Notes under the pieces: generated by a model
Told to the model about the DNA's origin: nothing
Database searches by the model: none
Seen by the model: only the letters and a program-made list of their open reading frames with translations
Assembly: GCF_026342835.1 (NCBI RefSeq)
Contig: NZ_JAPEMI010000002.1
Location: 248,001 to 312,000 of the forward strand
Length of the DNA: 64,000 nucleotides
Reading direction: 5' to 3'
Source: Streptomyces sp. NBC_00154
Lineage (GTDB): Bacteria > Actinomycetota > Actinomycetes > Streptomycetales > Streptomycetaceae
Part shown: positions 1-8,997 of the stretch, one piece after another
Layout of the letters: each line of letters begins with the position of its first letter
Position numbering within the stretch: the first letter of the stretch is position 1
Program-made: the position numbers and the translations under genes

Positions 1-216
1 GTAGACAGGGGTGCCGAAGCGGTCGGCCGCCTCGGCGAGGGAAACCCCGCCGACGGAGACGTCCCCGCCGGCCTCGGGGCGGGTGGAGCGCGGCCAGACG
101 GACAGGCCGTCGGCGGTGCCGAGGATTCGGGACAAGGCCTGGGGATCCGAGGGCAGGGAAGCCGGGCGCGACGCCGGAAGCGTGGACGCAAGGGGCGACG
201 GAACGGAAACTGACAT
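1..216 (-). CDS. Diaminopimelate decarboxylase-like (type III PLP enzyme), N-terminal part
   Basis: The first 72 codons of a gene that runs off the left edge. The stretch GVSLAEAADRFGTPVY is the usual start of fold-type III PLP decarboxylases such as diaminopimelate decarboxylase, which release CO2 from meso-diaminopimelate to make lysine; in Streptomyces, paralogues also act on other amino acids, so the substrate is open. The ATG follows a GAGGAG ribosome binding site by about five bases. About 55 residues precede the conserved start, a longer N-terminus than in LysA, which favours a secondary paralogue. It lies 9 bp downstream of the SAV_915-like gene on the same strand, so the two are probably one operon. 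The PLP lysine and active site lie outside the window. Confidence 0.7.
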   Translation of the reverse strand, partial: MSVSVPSPLASTLPASRPASLPSDPQALSRILGTADGLSVWPRSTRPEAGGDVSVGGVSLAEAADRFGTPVY

Positions 217-225
217 GGCGTCTCC

Positions 226-642
226 TCAGCCGATCAGCAGGTTCAGACACGCGACGACAGCAGCCGCGCCAGTCACTCGCAGGACACCGACGTGCTGGGG
301 ATGCCATTCACTCGAGGAGCGCGCTCGTTCGCTGTCCCTGGAGACCGAATCGGTTGTCGCGGGGGCGGAGAACTGCGGGTCGACAGTGAGGGCGGTCACA
401 CCCAGGGGGGCTGCGAGAGCGCGCAGCGCGGGTTCGGAGAGCCTGATGCAGGCCTGGTCCGTGCCGAGAGTGGCGGTGAGCTTCGCCGCCGAGGTGAATC
501 CGACGGCCGTGCGGCCGCCCAGAGGGGTGCGGAAGAATCGGGTCGTACAACCAGAGGGCCCCGACCGGACAGGGACGTAGAGGAGTCCGGCCGGGAACCG
601 TTCAGAAGGCTCGGGGTCCTCGGGAAACTCGAGTGGAGACAT
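226..642 (-). CDS. SAV_915-like conserved protein
   Basis: A 138-residue protein with the family signature RTPLGGRTAVGFTS and a following segment LSEPALRALAAPLGVTAL, as in SAV_915-like proteins of Streptomyces. Its biochemical role is not known. The ATG at 642 was chosen over upstream starts because it has a GAGGAGC ribosome binding site at the right distance and because the residues before it are not conserved-looking. It is the first gene of a probable two-gene operon with the decarboxylase-like gene, only 9 bp away. In the family this pairing with a PLP decarboxylase is often seen, which hints at a linked role, but that is inference. Confidence 0.7.
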   Translation of the reverse strand: MSPLEFPEDPEPSERFPAGLLYVPVRSGPSGCTTRFFRTPLGGRTAVGFTSAAKLTATLGTDQACIRLSEPALRALAAPLGVTALTVDPQFSAPATTDSVSRDSERARSSSEWHPQHVGVLRVTGAAAVVACLNLLIG

Positions 643-948
643 GGTGCTGCTCCTCGCAGATGGCGACTGGCGCCGCCCGGTCGGACCGGCCGGGCGCTCC
701 ACCGAAGCTATGCCGGCCCACCGGAGATGAGCCCCCACACTGACGGATGCTTGACGCCGAGCCCCCACCCCGTAACGCGACGCTGACGGGCACGGTGTTC
801 CTGGTCACCATGGCGTCAGGGCCTTCGGGGCGAACCCGCAGGGGCGGCTTCGGTCGGCTCGGTGTGCACGAGCAGGGCCGCCGCAAGCCCTGACCTCCCC
901 TTTACCTTCTCCTGGCACACTGGCCCGCACCTGGCGAAGGAGTACTTC
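643..948. other. Intergenic region between divergent genes
   Basis: 306 bp between the SAV_915-like gene (leftward) and corA (rightward). It should hold both promoters. I see no convincing gene and no clear operator in it. Confidence 0.5.
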
Positions 949-2043
949 ATGTCGATGGTCGGCAGTCTGCGCAAAGTCGCCCGTCTGGCGCGGCGGGGGC
1001 GGCCTGTGGACCTCAGCCACCCGGCCCGTTCGCCGCTGGGCTCCACCGTGGTCAACTGCGTCATCTACCGCGACGGCGTCCGCCAGGAGGCCGCCCCCAG
1101 CGTCGAGGAATCCGTCGCCCGTGTACGCAAGCGTGGCGACGGCTTCGTATGGCTCGGCCTGCACGAGCCCACCGAGGCGGAGTTCGTGCGGGTTGCCGCA
1201 CTGTTCGGTCTGCACCCGCTCGCCGTCGAGGACGCCGTCCACGCCCACCAGCGGCCCAAGGTCCAGCAGTACGGCGATATCCTGTTCGCCGTCTTCAAGT
1301 CGGTTGCCTACATCGAGCACGAGGAACTGACGGCCACCAGCGAGGTGGTGGACACCGGCGAGATCATGGTCTTCGCCGGACCCGACTTCGTGGTGACCGT
1401 ACGGCACGGACACCACGGCTCCCTGGGCGCCCTGCGCGAAGGCCTCGAAGCGGTCCCGCGTCAACTGGCCAAGGGGCCGGCCGTTGTGCTCCACGCCATC
1501 GCCGACCACGTCGTCGACGACTACCTGACCGTCACCGATGCTGTCCAGGACGACATCGACCAGGTCGAGACGGACGTCTTCTCACCGCAGGGCTCCCCGA
1601 GCGCCGACGCCGGGCGCATCTACCAGCTCAAGCGCGAGCTTCTGGAACTCAAGCGGGCTGTGGTCCCGCTCGGCCGCCCCCTCCAGGTGCTGGCCACTCA
1701 GTCGATGCGCTCCGTCGACCGCGAGATACAGGCGTACTTCCGTGACGTCGCCGACCACCTGGCCCGCGTCATCGAGCAGATCACCGACTTCGACGCGTTG
1801 CTCGACTCCATCCTCCAGGCCCACCTCGCCCAGGTCACCGTCGGCCAGAACGAGGACATGCGGAAGATCACCGCCTGGGCCGCGATCATCGCTGTGCCGA
1901 CGATGGTGTGCGGCGTCTACGGCATGAACTTCGACCACATGCCCGAACTGCACTGGCGTTTCGGCTACCTGTTCGCTCTCGCCGTCATCGCGACCGCTTG
2001 CCTCGTCATCCACCGGGGCTTCAAGCGCAACGGCTGGCTGTGA
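949..2043 (+). CDS. corA: CorA-type magnesium/cobalt transporter
   Basis: A 364-residue inner-membrane divalent cation channel of the CorA (2-TM-GxN) family, which forms pentamers and admits Mg2+ and Co2+. The long N-terminal cytoplasmic part is followed by two C-terminal membrane helices. The diagnostic pore motif YGMN is present in VYGMNFDHMPE, with the short periplasmic loop after it, and the protein ends in the basic tail FKRNGWL. The start ATG at 949 is preceded by GAAGGAG with six bases spacing; an in-frame start at 862 lacks this. It looks like a single-gene unit, followed by a small hairpin. Confidence 0.9.
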   Translation: MSMVGSLRKVARLARRGRPVDLSHPARSPLGSTVVNCVIYRDGVRQEAAPSVEESVARVRKRGDGFVWLGLHEPTEAEFVRVAALFGLHPLAVEDAVHAHQRPKVQQYGDILFAVFKSVAYIEHEELTATSEVVDTGEIMVFAGPDFVVTVRHGHHGSLGALREGLEAVPRQLAKGPAVVLHAIADHVVDDYLTVTDAVQDDIDQVETDVFSPQGSPSADAGRIYQLKRELLELKRAVVPLGRPLQVLATQSMRSVDREIQAYFRDVADHLARVIEQITDFDALLDSILQAHLAQVTVGQNEDMRKITAWAAIIAVPTMVCGVYGMNFDHMPELHWRFGYLFALAVIATACLVIHRGFKRNGWL

Positions 2044-2106
2044 CCCTCGATGCTGCACCCGCGCCACGCGTATCCCGTATGTCACCGCCACACCCTCAGG
2101 CCGCTG

Positions 2107-2124
2107 CCCCGGTCATTTCCGGGG
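2107..2124 (+). terminator. Small hairpin after corA
   Basis: CCCCGG and CCGGGG separated by six bases, 63 bp past the corA stop codon. A possible weak terminator; there is no T tract. Confidence 0.35.
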
Positions 2125-2361
2125 TCGCGGTGAAAGCGGGGCGCGGGGCCTGCGATGTGCCGGCTCCGCTGCCGTTGTGCGCCAACAGGGCTTTATTCCA
2201 GGGAACTTGAGTCAGCGCCCGAGAGCGGGAGCCGCATGCTCGTTACTTCGGGCGCCACTTGGCCGGAGTCCCGGGCACAGTCGTTCGTGAGATCCGACGC
2301 CACTGGACCGTCACGCTTCCTTCGCTGTGCAACGCGTCGACCAAGTCCTTCGACATTGCTG

Positions 2362-3324
2362 TCAGGGTTGGTCCGCCAGGGCGGCAGCGAAACGTGCCGC
2401 GAGCGTCGCGACCGCGGCACGGAGTTCTTGCCCGCCGTCGACGCGGAAGGCGAACGGCACACTCGCCAACCACTCCTGCGCGTACATCGCCGGATTGCTC
2501 GTGCTGCCGACGAGCACGCACCCGTCTCCCGATGGTTCGAGCCGTCCCATGGGAGGCCGGATCCATGGCGCCACCTCATCCAGAGGAGCGTCGAACACGA
2601 CGTGGGTGGGGAACTCCCACCCGGTGCCCAGGTTCTCTTCCACTGCTGCCACAGGGTCGAGGCCGTCGGGCGGATCGAACCCGTGGGCGGTCTGCTGGAC
2701 CGCGCGGACCCGGTCGACCCGGTAGGTGCGGATCGCGTCAGCGCGATGGGAGTGACACAGGAGGTACCAGCGCCCGTAGCGGACGACGACCGCCCAGGGG
2801 TCCACCTCGGCCTCCCACTCGTTGCCGGACTCGCTCCGATACGTGACCAGCACGCGACGTCTGGCCGCGATGGCAGCGACGAGTGCGCTGGTGGTGGGGG
2901 GATCCGGACGGGTCGAGTACCGGTCGGGCGCAGCTGACGCGTGCTCTCGCAGCGCCGCTGCTTGTCGGCCGACGCTCTCGGGCAGCGCCCGGATGACCTT
3001 GCCCAGGGCGGAACCGACGAGGTCGTCGACATCGGCTGCTGCCGGCTGGCCGTCGAGCACCGCCATGACCAGGCCAAGTGCCTCGTGCTCCGTGAAGACG
3101 ACCGGAGGCAGCCTCGTCCCGCGCCCGAGCCGGTACCCGCCATGGCGACCCCGGGTCGACTCCACGGGGACGCCCGCCTCTCGGAGGATGCCGACGTACC
3201 GACGTGCGGCCCGCTCCGTGACTCCCAAAGACACGGCGAGTTCGTCGGCCGTCACGCCGGGGCGGTTCCGGAGGATCTCGATGGCGCGCAGAGCTCGTGC
3301 GGTGGGGCTGGAATCGTTCGGCAC
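2362..3324 (-). CDS. WYL-domain HTH transcriptional regulator
   Basis: A 320-residue YafY/DeoR-like regulator. Residues 11-55 form the helix-turn-helix (ELAVSLGVTERAARRYV), and the WYL ligand-sensing domain is centred on W186-Y187-L188 in YGRWYLLCHSH, followed by the conserved R-T-Y-R-V-D-R-V strand and a C-terminal WCX extension. Such proteins sense small ligands or nucleic acids and act as repressors or activators. It is divergent from the pentapeptide/DinB gene with about 70 bp between starts, the usual place for a regulator to control its neighbour. Length and domains look intact. Confidence 0.88.
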   Translation of the reverse strand: MPNDSSPTARALRAIEILRNRPGVTADELAVSLGVTERAARRYVGILREAGVPVESTRGRHGGYRLGRGTRLPPVVFTEHEALGLVMAVLDGQPAAADVDDLVGSALGKVIRALPESVGRQAAALREHASAAPDRYSTRPDPPTTSALVAAIAARRRVLVTYRSESGNEWEAEVDPWAVVVRYGRWYLLCHSHRADAIRTYRVDRVRAVQQTAHGFDPPDGLDPVAAVEENLGTGWEFPTHVVFDAPLDEVAPWIRPPMGRLEPSGDGCVLVGSTSNPAMYAQEWLASVPFAFRVDGGQELRAAVATLAARFAAALADQP

Positions 3325-3394
3325 GCGAGCAGATTAGATGGTCACGAGATAAGCAGGAAGTGGATCGTCCGGAATTGGTCCTAGGGTGATGCTC

Positions 3395-4195
3395 ATGACC
3401 GAGTTCCGCGAGCAGGACCTCACCGGAGCATGCTTCGAGCGCGTGACCCTCCAGGCCGCCACCTTCACCAAGGTGTCCCTGAATGACGTCCGTATGCACG
3501 CAGTTGACTTCACCGGGGCGCAGGTCCGCGGCGCGCTGTTCCATGAGAGCCGCATGCGCGGCGTCGAGTTGGTCGACGTCGAGATCAGCGGCGAGCTGAA
3601 GAACGTCGTCGTGAACGGCGTCGACATCGCACCGCTCGTCGACGCCGAACTGAACCGACGCATGCCCGAGCGGGCGAGGATGCGCCCTGACGACGCCGAC
3701 GGGTTCCGTGAGGCGTGGGCAATCCTGGAGCGGCTCTGGGAGGGCACCGTCACGCGTGCGGGGACATTCCCCGAAGCTGTGCTCCACCGCAGCATCGACG
3801 ACGAGTGGTCCTTCATCCAGACGCTGCGGCACCTCAACTTCGCCGGCGCCGCGTGGGTGGGCCGGATGATTCTCGGCGACCCCTCGCCGTGGCACCAGTT
3901 GGACCTCCCGTGGGACGAGGCACCCGGGTGGGACGGTATCCCGTGGGACCGCGAGGCACGACCCACGCTCGACGAGGTGCTCACGGTCCGACGCGAACGC
4001 CAGGCGATGGTCCGCCACGTCATGGAGTCACTCACCGACGAGCAACTCGCCTCTGCGGTGACTCGCACCGAGCCCGGCTGGCCCCGGATGGAGAACTTCC
4101 CCTTCAAGGAATGTCTCAGCATCGTCCTCAACGAGGAATGGGAACACCGGCTTTATGCCGAACGTGATCTGACCTCACTGGAGAAAGAGAACTGA
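3395..4195 (+). CDS. Pentapeptide-repeat plus DinB-like fold protein
   Basis: A 266-residue protein with two parts. Residues 1-80 read as degenerate pentapeptide repeats (LTGAC FERVT LQAAT FTKVS), and residues 100-265 resemble a DinB/DUF664 four-helix bundle (FIQTLRHLNFAGAAWVGRMI, later NEEWEHRLYAERDL). DinB-like proteins are often metal-dependent thiol transferases or damage-linked proteins; here histidines in LRHLN and EWEHR could bind metal. Three in-frame starts occur (GTG 3386, ATG 3389, ATG 3395); 3395 was chosen because AGGG sits eight bases upstream. The hydrolase gene follows after two bases, so the two are co-transcribed. Confidence 0.75.
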   Translation: MTEFREQDLTGACFERVTLQAATFTKVSLNDVRMHAVDFTGAQVRGALFHESRMRGVELVDVEISGELKNVVVNGVDIAPLVDAELNRRMPERARMRPDDADGFREAWAILERLWEGTVTRAGTFPEAVLHRSIDDEWSFIQTLRHLNFAGAAWVGRMILGDPSPWHQLDLPWDEAPGWDGIPWDREARPTLDEVLTVRRERQAMVRHVMESLTDEQLASAVTRTEPGWPRMENFPFKECLSIVLNEEWEHRLYAERDLTSLEKEN

Positions 4196-4197
4196 TC

Positions 4198-4869
4198 GTG
4201 GACATCCTGCTCATTGCCGGCCTGTGGCTCGACGGATCCGCATGGGACGATGTCGTGCCCACGCTCGAGGCACTCGGCCACCGCCCCGTGCCGCTCACCC
4301 TCCCCGGCCAGGGTGACGGATCTGCGTCAGCCACGCTCGACGACCAGCTGACGGCGGTGCTCGCTGCCGTGGACGCAGCGCCCGAAAAGCCCATGGTGGT
4401 GGGGCATTCCGCTGCCTGCACCCTGGCTTGGCTGGCCGCAGACGCGCGGCCGGAGAAGGTGGCCGAAGTCGTCCTCATCGGCGGCTTCCCGGCCGCCGAC
4501 GGGGAACCCTACGCCGACCTCTTCGAGCCGAAGGACGGTGTCATGCCCTTCCCCGGCTGGGGACCGTTCAAGGGGCCGGACTCTGCTGACCTCGATGAGG
4601 AGGCCAGGCGCAGCATCGCGTCTGCCGCGATTCCCGTTCCCGTAGGGGTGACCAAGGGCCTGGTGCGCCTGACGGACGAGCGACGGTTCGATGTCCCGGT
4701 CGTACTCGTGTGCCCCGAATTCACCCCCGCCCAGGCTCAGGAGTGGATCGGCGCCGGTGACGTACCCGAGCTCGCCAAGGCCAAGCACCTCGACTTCGTC
4801 GACATCGACTCGGGTCACTGGCCGATGTTCAGCAAGCCGACCGAGCTCGCCCGGCTCCTGGTGTCCTGA
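4198..4869 (+). CDS. Alpha/beta hydrolase
   Basis: A 223-residue alpha/beta-hydrolase-fold protein. The nucleophile elbow is GHSAA (serine at about residue 66), an acidic residue is expected in the later strand, and the histidine of the triad is in SGHWPMF near the C-terminus. The substrate is unknown; the size and sequence match small esterase-like proteins. It uses a GTG start two bases after the stop of the pentapeptide/DinB gene, so it is translationally coupled to it. The WYL regulator divergent from this pair is the likely controller. Confidence 0.82.
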   Translation: MDILLIAGLWLDGSAWDDVVPTLEALGHRPVPLTLPGQGDGSASATLDDQLTAVLAAVDAAPEKPMVVGHSAACTLAWLAADARPEKVAEVVLIGGFPAADGEPYADLFEPKDGVMPFPGWGPFKGPDSADLDEEARRSIASAAIPVPVGVTKGLVRLTDERRFDVPVVLVCPEFTPAQAQEWIGAGDVPELAKAKHLDFVDIDSGHWPMFSKPTELARLLVS

Positions 4870-5478
4870 GCCGGGAGCTCCGTTCAGGTGCATGGGCTGA
4901 GGAGCGAGTGCGGCGTCGCTCCACGCCGCAGGCGTCGGCTCTGTGACACCGCATCATCCGGGCGCTACGCGGTGCCGGGCGCGGCGGACACGGACGAGAT
5001 GATCGTGCTGACGCGCCTCGGAAGATCGGGTACCAGGATTCGGCTCCCCTGAACGGTATGCGGCCGTCAGAATTGGCACGTCCTCCTGGCGCGACGGCCA
5101 GGCTCTTCCTGGTGCTGACCGTCGGGCCGACCGGTCTTGTGGCGGTCAGCTACGGCTTCTACCGGGCTGACCTGCCAGTGGCGTGCGGATCTCAGGCACT
5201 GCTGGCCGCCGCCTTCATCCTGCTGCTGGCCCTGGGGGGAGGAACGGAGTGCGCCCGCCTGCTTGCCCAGCACTCCTCAAGGAGTTCTCCGGTCCGTGAG
5301 CGCGTTCGCCGGAGAGGGCGAACGACGTGGAGGAACGGCAAGTGACAGCCACGCTCGGTCGGCGATGAAGGCTGCAGCGACTCCCGAACGTATCGACATC
5401 GCTGTGTGCCGCCCGCTCGGTGCAGGCGAGGCGCACGGCGTCACGGCTCGCCCCGGATGATCGGGGCACCCCCCTGGC
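4870..5478. other. Low-content stretch with one weak small ORF
   Basis: About 600 bp. The only candidate gene is an ORF at 5058-5345 (+), 95 residues, with two hydrophobic stretches (LFLVLTVGPTGLVAVSYGFY and QALLAAAFILLLALGGG), which could be a small membrane protein. It has no clear ribosome binding site and no family I recognise, so it is not listed as a gene. Confidence 0.3.
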
Positions 5479-5796
5479 CTACGATCCTGCCGGCGCGGCC
5501 TGCTGCACGACCTCGAAGGACCACAGCGTCGACCCACTCGCGGCAGGCTTCGGCCGGTCGCCACCCCCCTGATGCGCCTCCTTCATCGGGCCCTCCACCC
5601 AGGCCTTGAAGGACTCTTCGTCGCGCCACCGCGTGTAGACCAGGTAGTTGTCAGTCCCTTCAACAGGGCGGAGGAGTTCGAACCATTCGAAGCCGTCCGA
5701 GTTCTCGACCGCGTGGGCGCGGGAGGCAAAGCGCTTCTCCAGCGTCTCGCGCTGTTCGGCGGGGACAGTGAGTACGTTGATCTTGACGACGCTCAT
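5479..5796 (-). CDS. Antibiotic biosynthesis monooxygenase (ABM) family protein
   Basis: A 105-residue ferredoxin-like ABM-domain protein (MSVVKINVLTVP at the start, FEWFELLRPVEG and YLVYTRWRDEESFKAW in the middle). This family includes small cofactor-free oxygenases and haem-degrading IsdG/HmoB-type enzymes; the YTRWRDEESFKAWV region is typical of the haem-degradation-like members. The ATG at 5796 has AGGA seven bases upstream, and the longer reading to 5862 adds residues that do not fit the family. It is a single gene with no clear partner. Confidence 0.82.
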   Translation of the reverse strand: MSVVKINVLTVPAEQRETLEKRFASRAHAVENSDGFEWFELLRPVEGTDNYLVYTRWRDEESFKAWVEGPMKEAHQGGGDRPKPAASGSTLWSFEVVQQAAPAGS

Positions 5797-6150
5797 GGCT
5801 ACATCCTGCCCCACGCCCGGTCTGTGCCGAAGAACGTCGGTCGGAACGGTCAGGTGTTGCACCGTGCCACCATCGACAGGGCCGGCGGGGGGAAAGGGGG
5901 AGCAGGGCAGCCCCCGGCCTTGTCGGCCGGCGAACTCTCACTCCGGCCGCGGCTCCCAGCGGAACCGTCGGACGGCGACGACCGCCCCGGCCGCCTCCCG
6001 GATGAGCAGCACGCGCAGGCTCTTCGTACGCGCACTCGGTCTCTGCTCCCGAGCCCGGCATGTCTGCGCAGCGGGTGCCACGTCGGCCTCCGGAGGGGTT
6101 CGTCCGGGCGCCGTCCCGAAGAACCTCTCGAACGCATGAGCCACTGCCGC
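5797..6150. other. Gap with a weak 68-codon ORF
   Basis: 354 bp. A leftward ORF at 5938-6144 (GTG start, 68 residues, ending VVAVRRFRWEPRPE) has coding-like composition but no recognisable family. Nothing else is seen. Confidence 0.25.
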
Positions 6151-7245
6151 TCACGACCGTGTGGCGGTCCTGCACTTGTTGCCGGACTCCTGCATGAGCG
6201 CGTCCACCGACGTGCTCCGGTCGTACGGGTCGATCTCGGGGCCGCGTCCCGAGTCCTTGGCCGCGCGCTCGGCGATGAATTCGGGGGTGAGGTAGCCGGT
6301 GAAGGTGTCGCAGCCGCCGTTGGTGGTGTCCACCTTGTACGAGACGAGGGAAAATGTCCCCGGCTCGATGACCACCTTCGCCGGGTTGTCCCAGCTCATC
6401 ACGACCTCGCGGCGCACGAGGGTACGCGCGACTTCGTCGCTTCCCGCTGCAGCGCGTACGACCGGGTAGACGTACGTGACATCGGTGGTCACCTCGACAG
6501 CACCGCGCTTACCTTCCCGATAGGTGATCCGTCCTCGTGTCTTGACCACATTGCCGACAAGCCGCACCTTCGTTGTCGCGAGACGGCTGAACAGCAGCAG
6601 AGGATCGTTCTCCCGACTGGGCGCGCTGAACGCGGTTGCCAGGTAGTCCTGGACATCCTGCTGATGCGGGTTGATCAAAGCGATCGCCTTCGTCGGCCGC
6701 TCCCCGCGCAGCACACCACGATCCAGACTGGACGCGGCAAGGAAGTCCCGGGTCCGATCGAGCGCCTGCGCGACCTGCTTCTTGCTCATCCAGCCGGTCG
6801 CCCGTGCCGCAGGGAGGCTGATGCCTGACGTCCCGTTGTCCCACCGCACCGCGGGAGAGCCCCTGAACGGTTCCTCCAGCGTGGGCAGTTGGATTGCCGC
6901 CTGCGTCGCCGGCGGCTGATCCGGACGTTCGGACTCCGCGGCGAGCGGCAGACTCTCGCCACTTCTGCCTCCGAACCATCCAGTCACCCGCCCCGGATCA
7001 AGTGCCACGATCAGCAAGCCGACCGTAACCAGCACACCGACCGCGTACCACCCCTTGCCCCGGCGCCGCGGGGCCAGTTGGTGAGTCCGCCACCCCTCCG
7101 GCGGACCGGTCTCCTCCTGCAGCCGCCGCGTCACCATCCGGGCCCGCGCCGACGGTTCCTCGGGTGCGCCCTGGGTCCCGGCTTCCGCCTCTCGCAGGAA
7201 GCGCTCCCACTCCTCGTCCGGTATGGACGCCCCGCCCTTGCCCAC
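6151..7245 (-). CDS. Single-pass membrane protein, actinobacterial hypothetical
   Basis: A 364-residue protein. A short cytoplasmic N-terminus (about residues 1-65) begins with the acidic segment PDEEWERFLREAE, followed by a basic stretch, one membrane helix (WYAVGVLVTVGLLIVAL, about residues 66-83) and a large external domain of about 280 residues. The architecture resembles Streptomyces proteins of unknown function; an anti-sigma-like role is possible but no anti-sigma motif is visible. The GTG at 7245 was chosen because the start MGKGGASIPDEEW fits a natural N-terminus and it has a GGGA-rich site upstream; a longer reading to 7335 exists. Confidence 0.65.
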   Translation of the reverse strand: MGKGGASIPDEEWERFLREAEAGTQGAPEEPSARARMVTRRLQEETGPPEGWRTHQLAPRRRGKGWYAVGVLVTVGLLIVALDPGRVTGWFGGRSGESLPLAAESERPDQPPATQAAIQLPTLEEPFRGSPAVRWDNGTSGISLPAARATGWMSKKQVAQALDRTRDFLAASSLDRGVLRGERPTKAIALINPHQQDVQDYLATAFSAPSRENDPLLLFSRLATTKVRLVGNVVKTRGRITYREGKRGAVEVTTDVTYVYPVVRAAAGSDEVARTLVRREVVMSWDNPAKVVIEPGTFSLVSYKVDTTNGGCDTFTGYLTPEFIAERAAKDSGRGPEIDPYDRSTSVDALMQESGNKCRTATRS

Positions 7246-7565
7246 GATGTGTTCCCGTCCCTTCCCACGCGCCCGGTCCCTCCCCAGGGCCGGTCGTTGT
7301 CCGTGCATCATCACACAGCTCAACCGCACCCTCACGAACCCCGGCCCCCTGTATGACCAGCCCTGGAACCCCGCCGGCTCAGCCGGAACCGTTCATGATT
7401 CCTTGACTGCGGCAGGCTTGGGGAGCGGTGTGATGTGTTGTGTGGCGCGACGCCGTCGCTGACCTCGGGCAGGCGTAGCACGCGCAGGACGAAGCGCAAG
7501 CGGTAGGTCAACAGAGCGGCAGGCCACCCGGGTTCGACCGCGAGGCCCATGGACAGCGCAACGGC
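7246..7565. other. Gap, nothing certain
   Basis: 320 bp. A leftward reading near 7440-7550 (ALLTYRLRFVLRVLRLPE) looks like a coding remnant, but it is too short to place in a family. Confidence 0.3.
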
Positions 7566-8474
7566 CTAGAGGCGCGGCGCCCCGGTCACCGACATCACCA
7601 GCGAGTACAGGGAGGTGGTGGCCGTGATGAACAGGCGGTTCTTCTTCGGGCCGCCGAAGGCGATGTTGGAGACGGGCTCGGGCACGCGCAGCCGGCCGAT
7701 GAGGGTGCCGTCGGGGTGGTAGCACTGGACGCTGTCGTCCAGGGCGGCGGCCCATAGGCGGCCCTCGTCGTCGAAGCGGATGTTGTCGAAGCGGACGTTG
7801 CCCCGGCCCTCGGCGAAGACCTTCCCGTCGGAGAGCGTGCCGTCCTCGCGGATGTCGAACATCTGGATCCGGGCGGTCCGCGAGTCGGAGACGTACAGTC
7901 GCTTCTCGTCAGGGGACAGGATCACGCCGTTGGGTCCCGCGAACCCGTCGGCAGCGAGGTGTACGTCCCCCGTCGCGGGGTCGATCCGGTACACGTTGCA
8001 CGCGCCGATCTCGGACTCCGCGCGATGGCCCTCGTAGTCGCTGGTGATGCCGAAGTCAGGGTCGGAGAACCAGATCGTTCCGTCGGAGCGTACGACGGAG
8101 TCGTTCGGGCTGTTCAGCCGCTTGCCGGCGTACCGGTCGGCGAGGACGGTCACGGTCCCGTCGGGCTCGGTGCGGGTGACGCGGCGGTTGCCCTGCTCGC
8201 AGGTGACCAGGCGGCCCTGCCGGTCGAGGGTGTTGCCGTTGCTGTGGCCGGCCGGGGTGCGGAAGACGCCGACCGTGCCGGTGGCCTCGTCCCAGCGCAG
8301 GATGCGGTCGTTCGGGATGTCGCTCCAGATCAGCTGGCGCCAGGCGGGGAGGTACAGCGGGCCCTCGGCCCAGCGGCAGTCGTCGTGCAGGACCTCCAGC
8401 CGGCTGTCACCGTTCGCACAGCGTTCGGTACGGAAGCGATCGTCCAGGATCTCGTACAGGCCGTCGGCGGGCAT
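7566..8474 (-). CDS. SMP-30/gluconolactonase family lactonase
   Basis: A 302-residue six-bladed beta-propeller protein of the SMP-30/gluconolactonase family, which hydrolyses sugar lactones using a bound divalent metal. Family features are WAEGPLYLP near the start (metal-binding Glu), NSPNDSVVRSDGTIWFSDPDFG in pieces (metal-binding Asn and Asp) and LYVSDSRTARI (second Asp). Full length for the family. The ATG at 8474 follows GAGAGGA; the upstream extension to 8537 is not conserved-looking. It is divergent from an Lrp/AsnC regulator 76 bp away, which probably controls it. Confidence 0.88.
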   Translation of the reverse strand: MPADGLYEILDDRFRTERCANGDSRLEVLHDDCRWAEGPLYLPAWRQLIWSDIPNDRILRWDEATGTVGVFRTPAGHSNGNTLDRQGRLVTCEQGNRRVTRTEPDGTVTVLADRYAGKRLNSPNDSVVRSDGTIWFSDPDFGITSDYEGHRAESEIGACNVYRIDPATGDVHLAADGFAGPNGVILSPDEKRLYVSDSRTARIQMFDIREDGTLSDGKVFAEGRGNVRFDNIRFDDEGRLWAAALDDSVQCYHPDGTLIGRLRVPEPVSNIAFGGPKKNRLFITATTSLYSLVMSVTGAPRL

Positions 8475-8550
8475 GGCGTCCTCTCGGAAGGATTGACCAG
8501 AACATGATTCAACGTAACATGCACGTGACAGAACCAAGTATGGTCTTCAT
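8475..8550. promoter_or_regulatory. Divergent promoter region, lactonase / Lrp regulator
   Basis: 76 bp between two divergent start codons. It is less GC-rich than its surroundings and contains repeated AACATG-like steps (GAACATGATTCAACGTAACATG spans about 8501-8522). The Lrp gene has no Shine-Dalgarno sequence and a TATGGT hexamer just before its ATG, so it may be leaderless. Autoregulation from here is inferred. Confidence 0.45.
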
Positions 8551-8997
8551 ATGAAACCAGTGGATGACATTGACCGTCAGCTGATTGCGCTGCTCCAGCG
8601 GGACGCCACCCAGTCGTATGCCGCACTGGGCAAGGCGGTCGGCCTGTCGGCGGGTGCCGCGCACGAGCGCGTGCGCAAGCTGCGGGAACAGGGGGTCATC
8701 CGGGCCACAACGATCGACGTCGACCCCGCGGCGCTCGACCGCGAAGTCCTCGCCTTCGTGCTGGTCGACTCGACGGCGTGGATGGGCGACCGGGCCGAGG
8801 ACTTCGCCGCAGTGCCGGAGATCCAGGAGGCGCACGTCATCGCAGGCAGCGCGGCCGTCCTCGTGAAGGTCCGCACCGCGTCCACCGAGCGGCTTCAGGA
8901 CGTGTTGCGCCGCCTGTACGCGATCGAGGGGGTCAGCGGGACGCAGGCAACGGTGGTTCTGGAGACCTTCTTCGAACGGCCGTTGGACGCCGGTTAG
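8551..8997 (+). CDS. Lrp/AsnC family transcriptional regulator
   Basis: A 148-residue feast/famine regulator. Residues 1-60 carry the helix-turn-helix (VDDIDRQLIALLQRD, then SYAALGKAVGLSAGAAHERV), and residues 70-145 form the RAM ligand-binding domain (HVIAGSAAVLVKVRT). Lrp/AsnC proteins bind amino acids or other small metabolites as octamers. It is divergent from the lactonase gene and overlaps the stop of the convergent DUF6191 gene by four bases. Intact. Confidence 0.9.
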   Translation: MKPVDDIDRQLIALLQRDATQSYAALGKAVGLSAGAAHERVRKLREQGVIRATTIDVDPAALDREVLAFVLVDSTAWMGDRAEDFAAVPEIQEAHVIAGSAAVLVKVRTASTERLQDVLRRLYAIEGVSGTQATVVLETFFERPLDAG

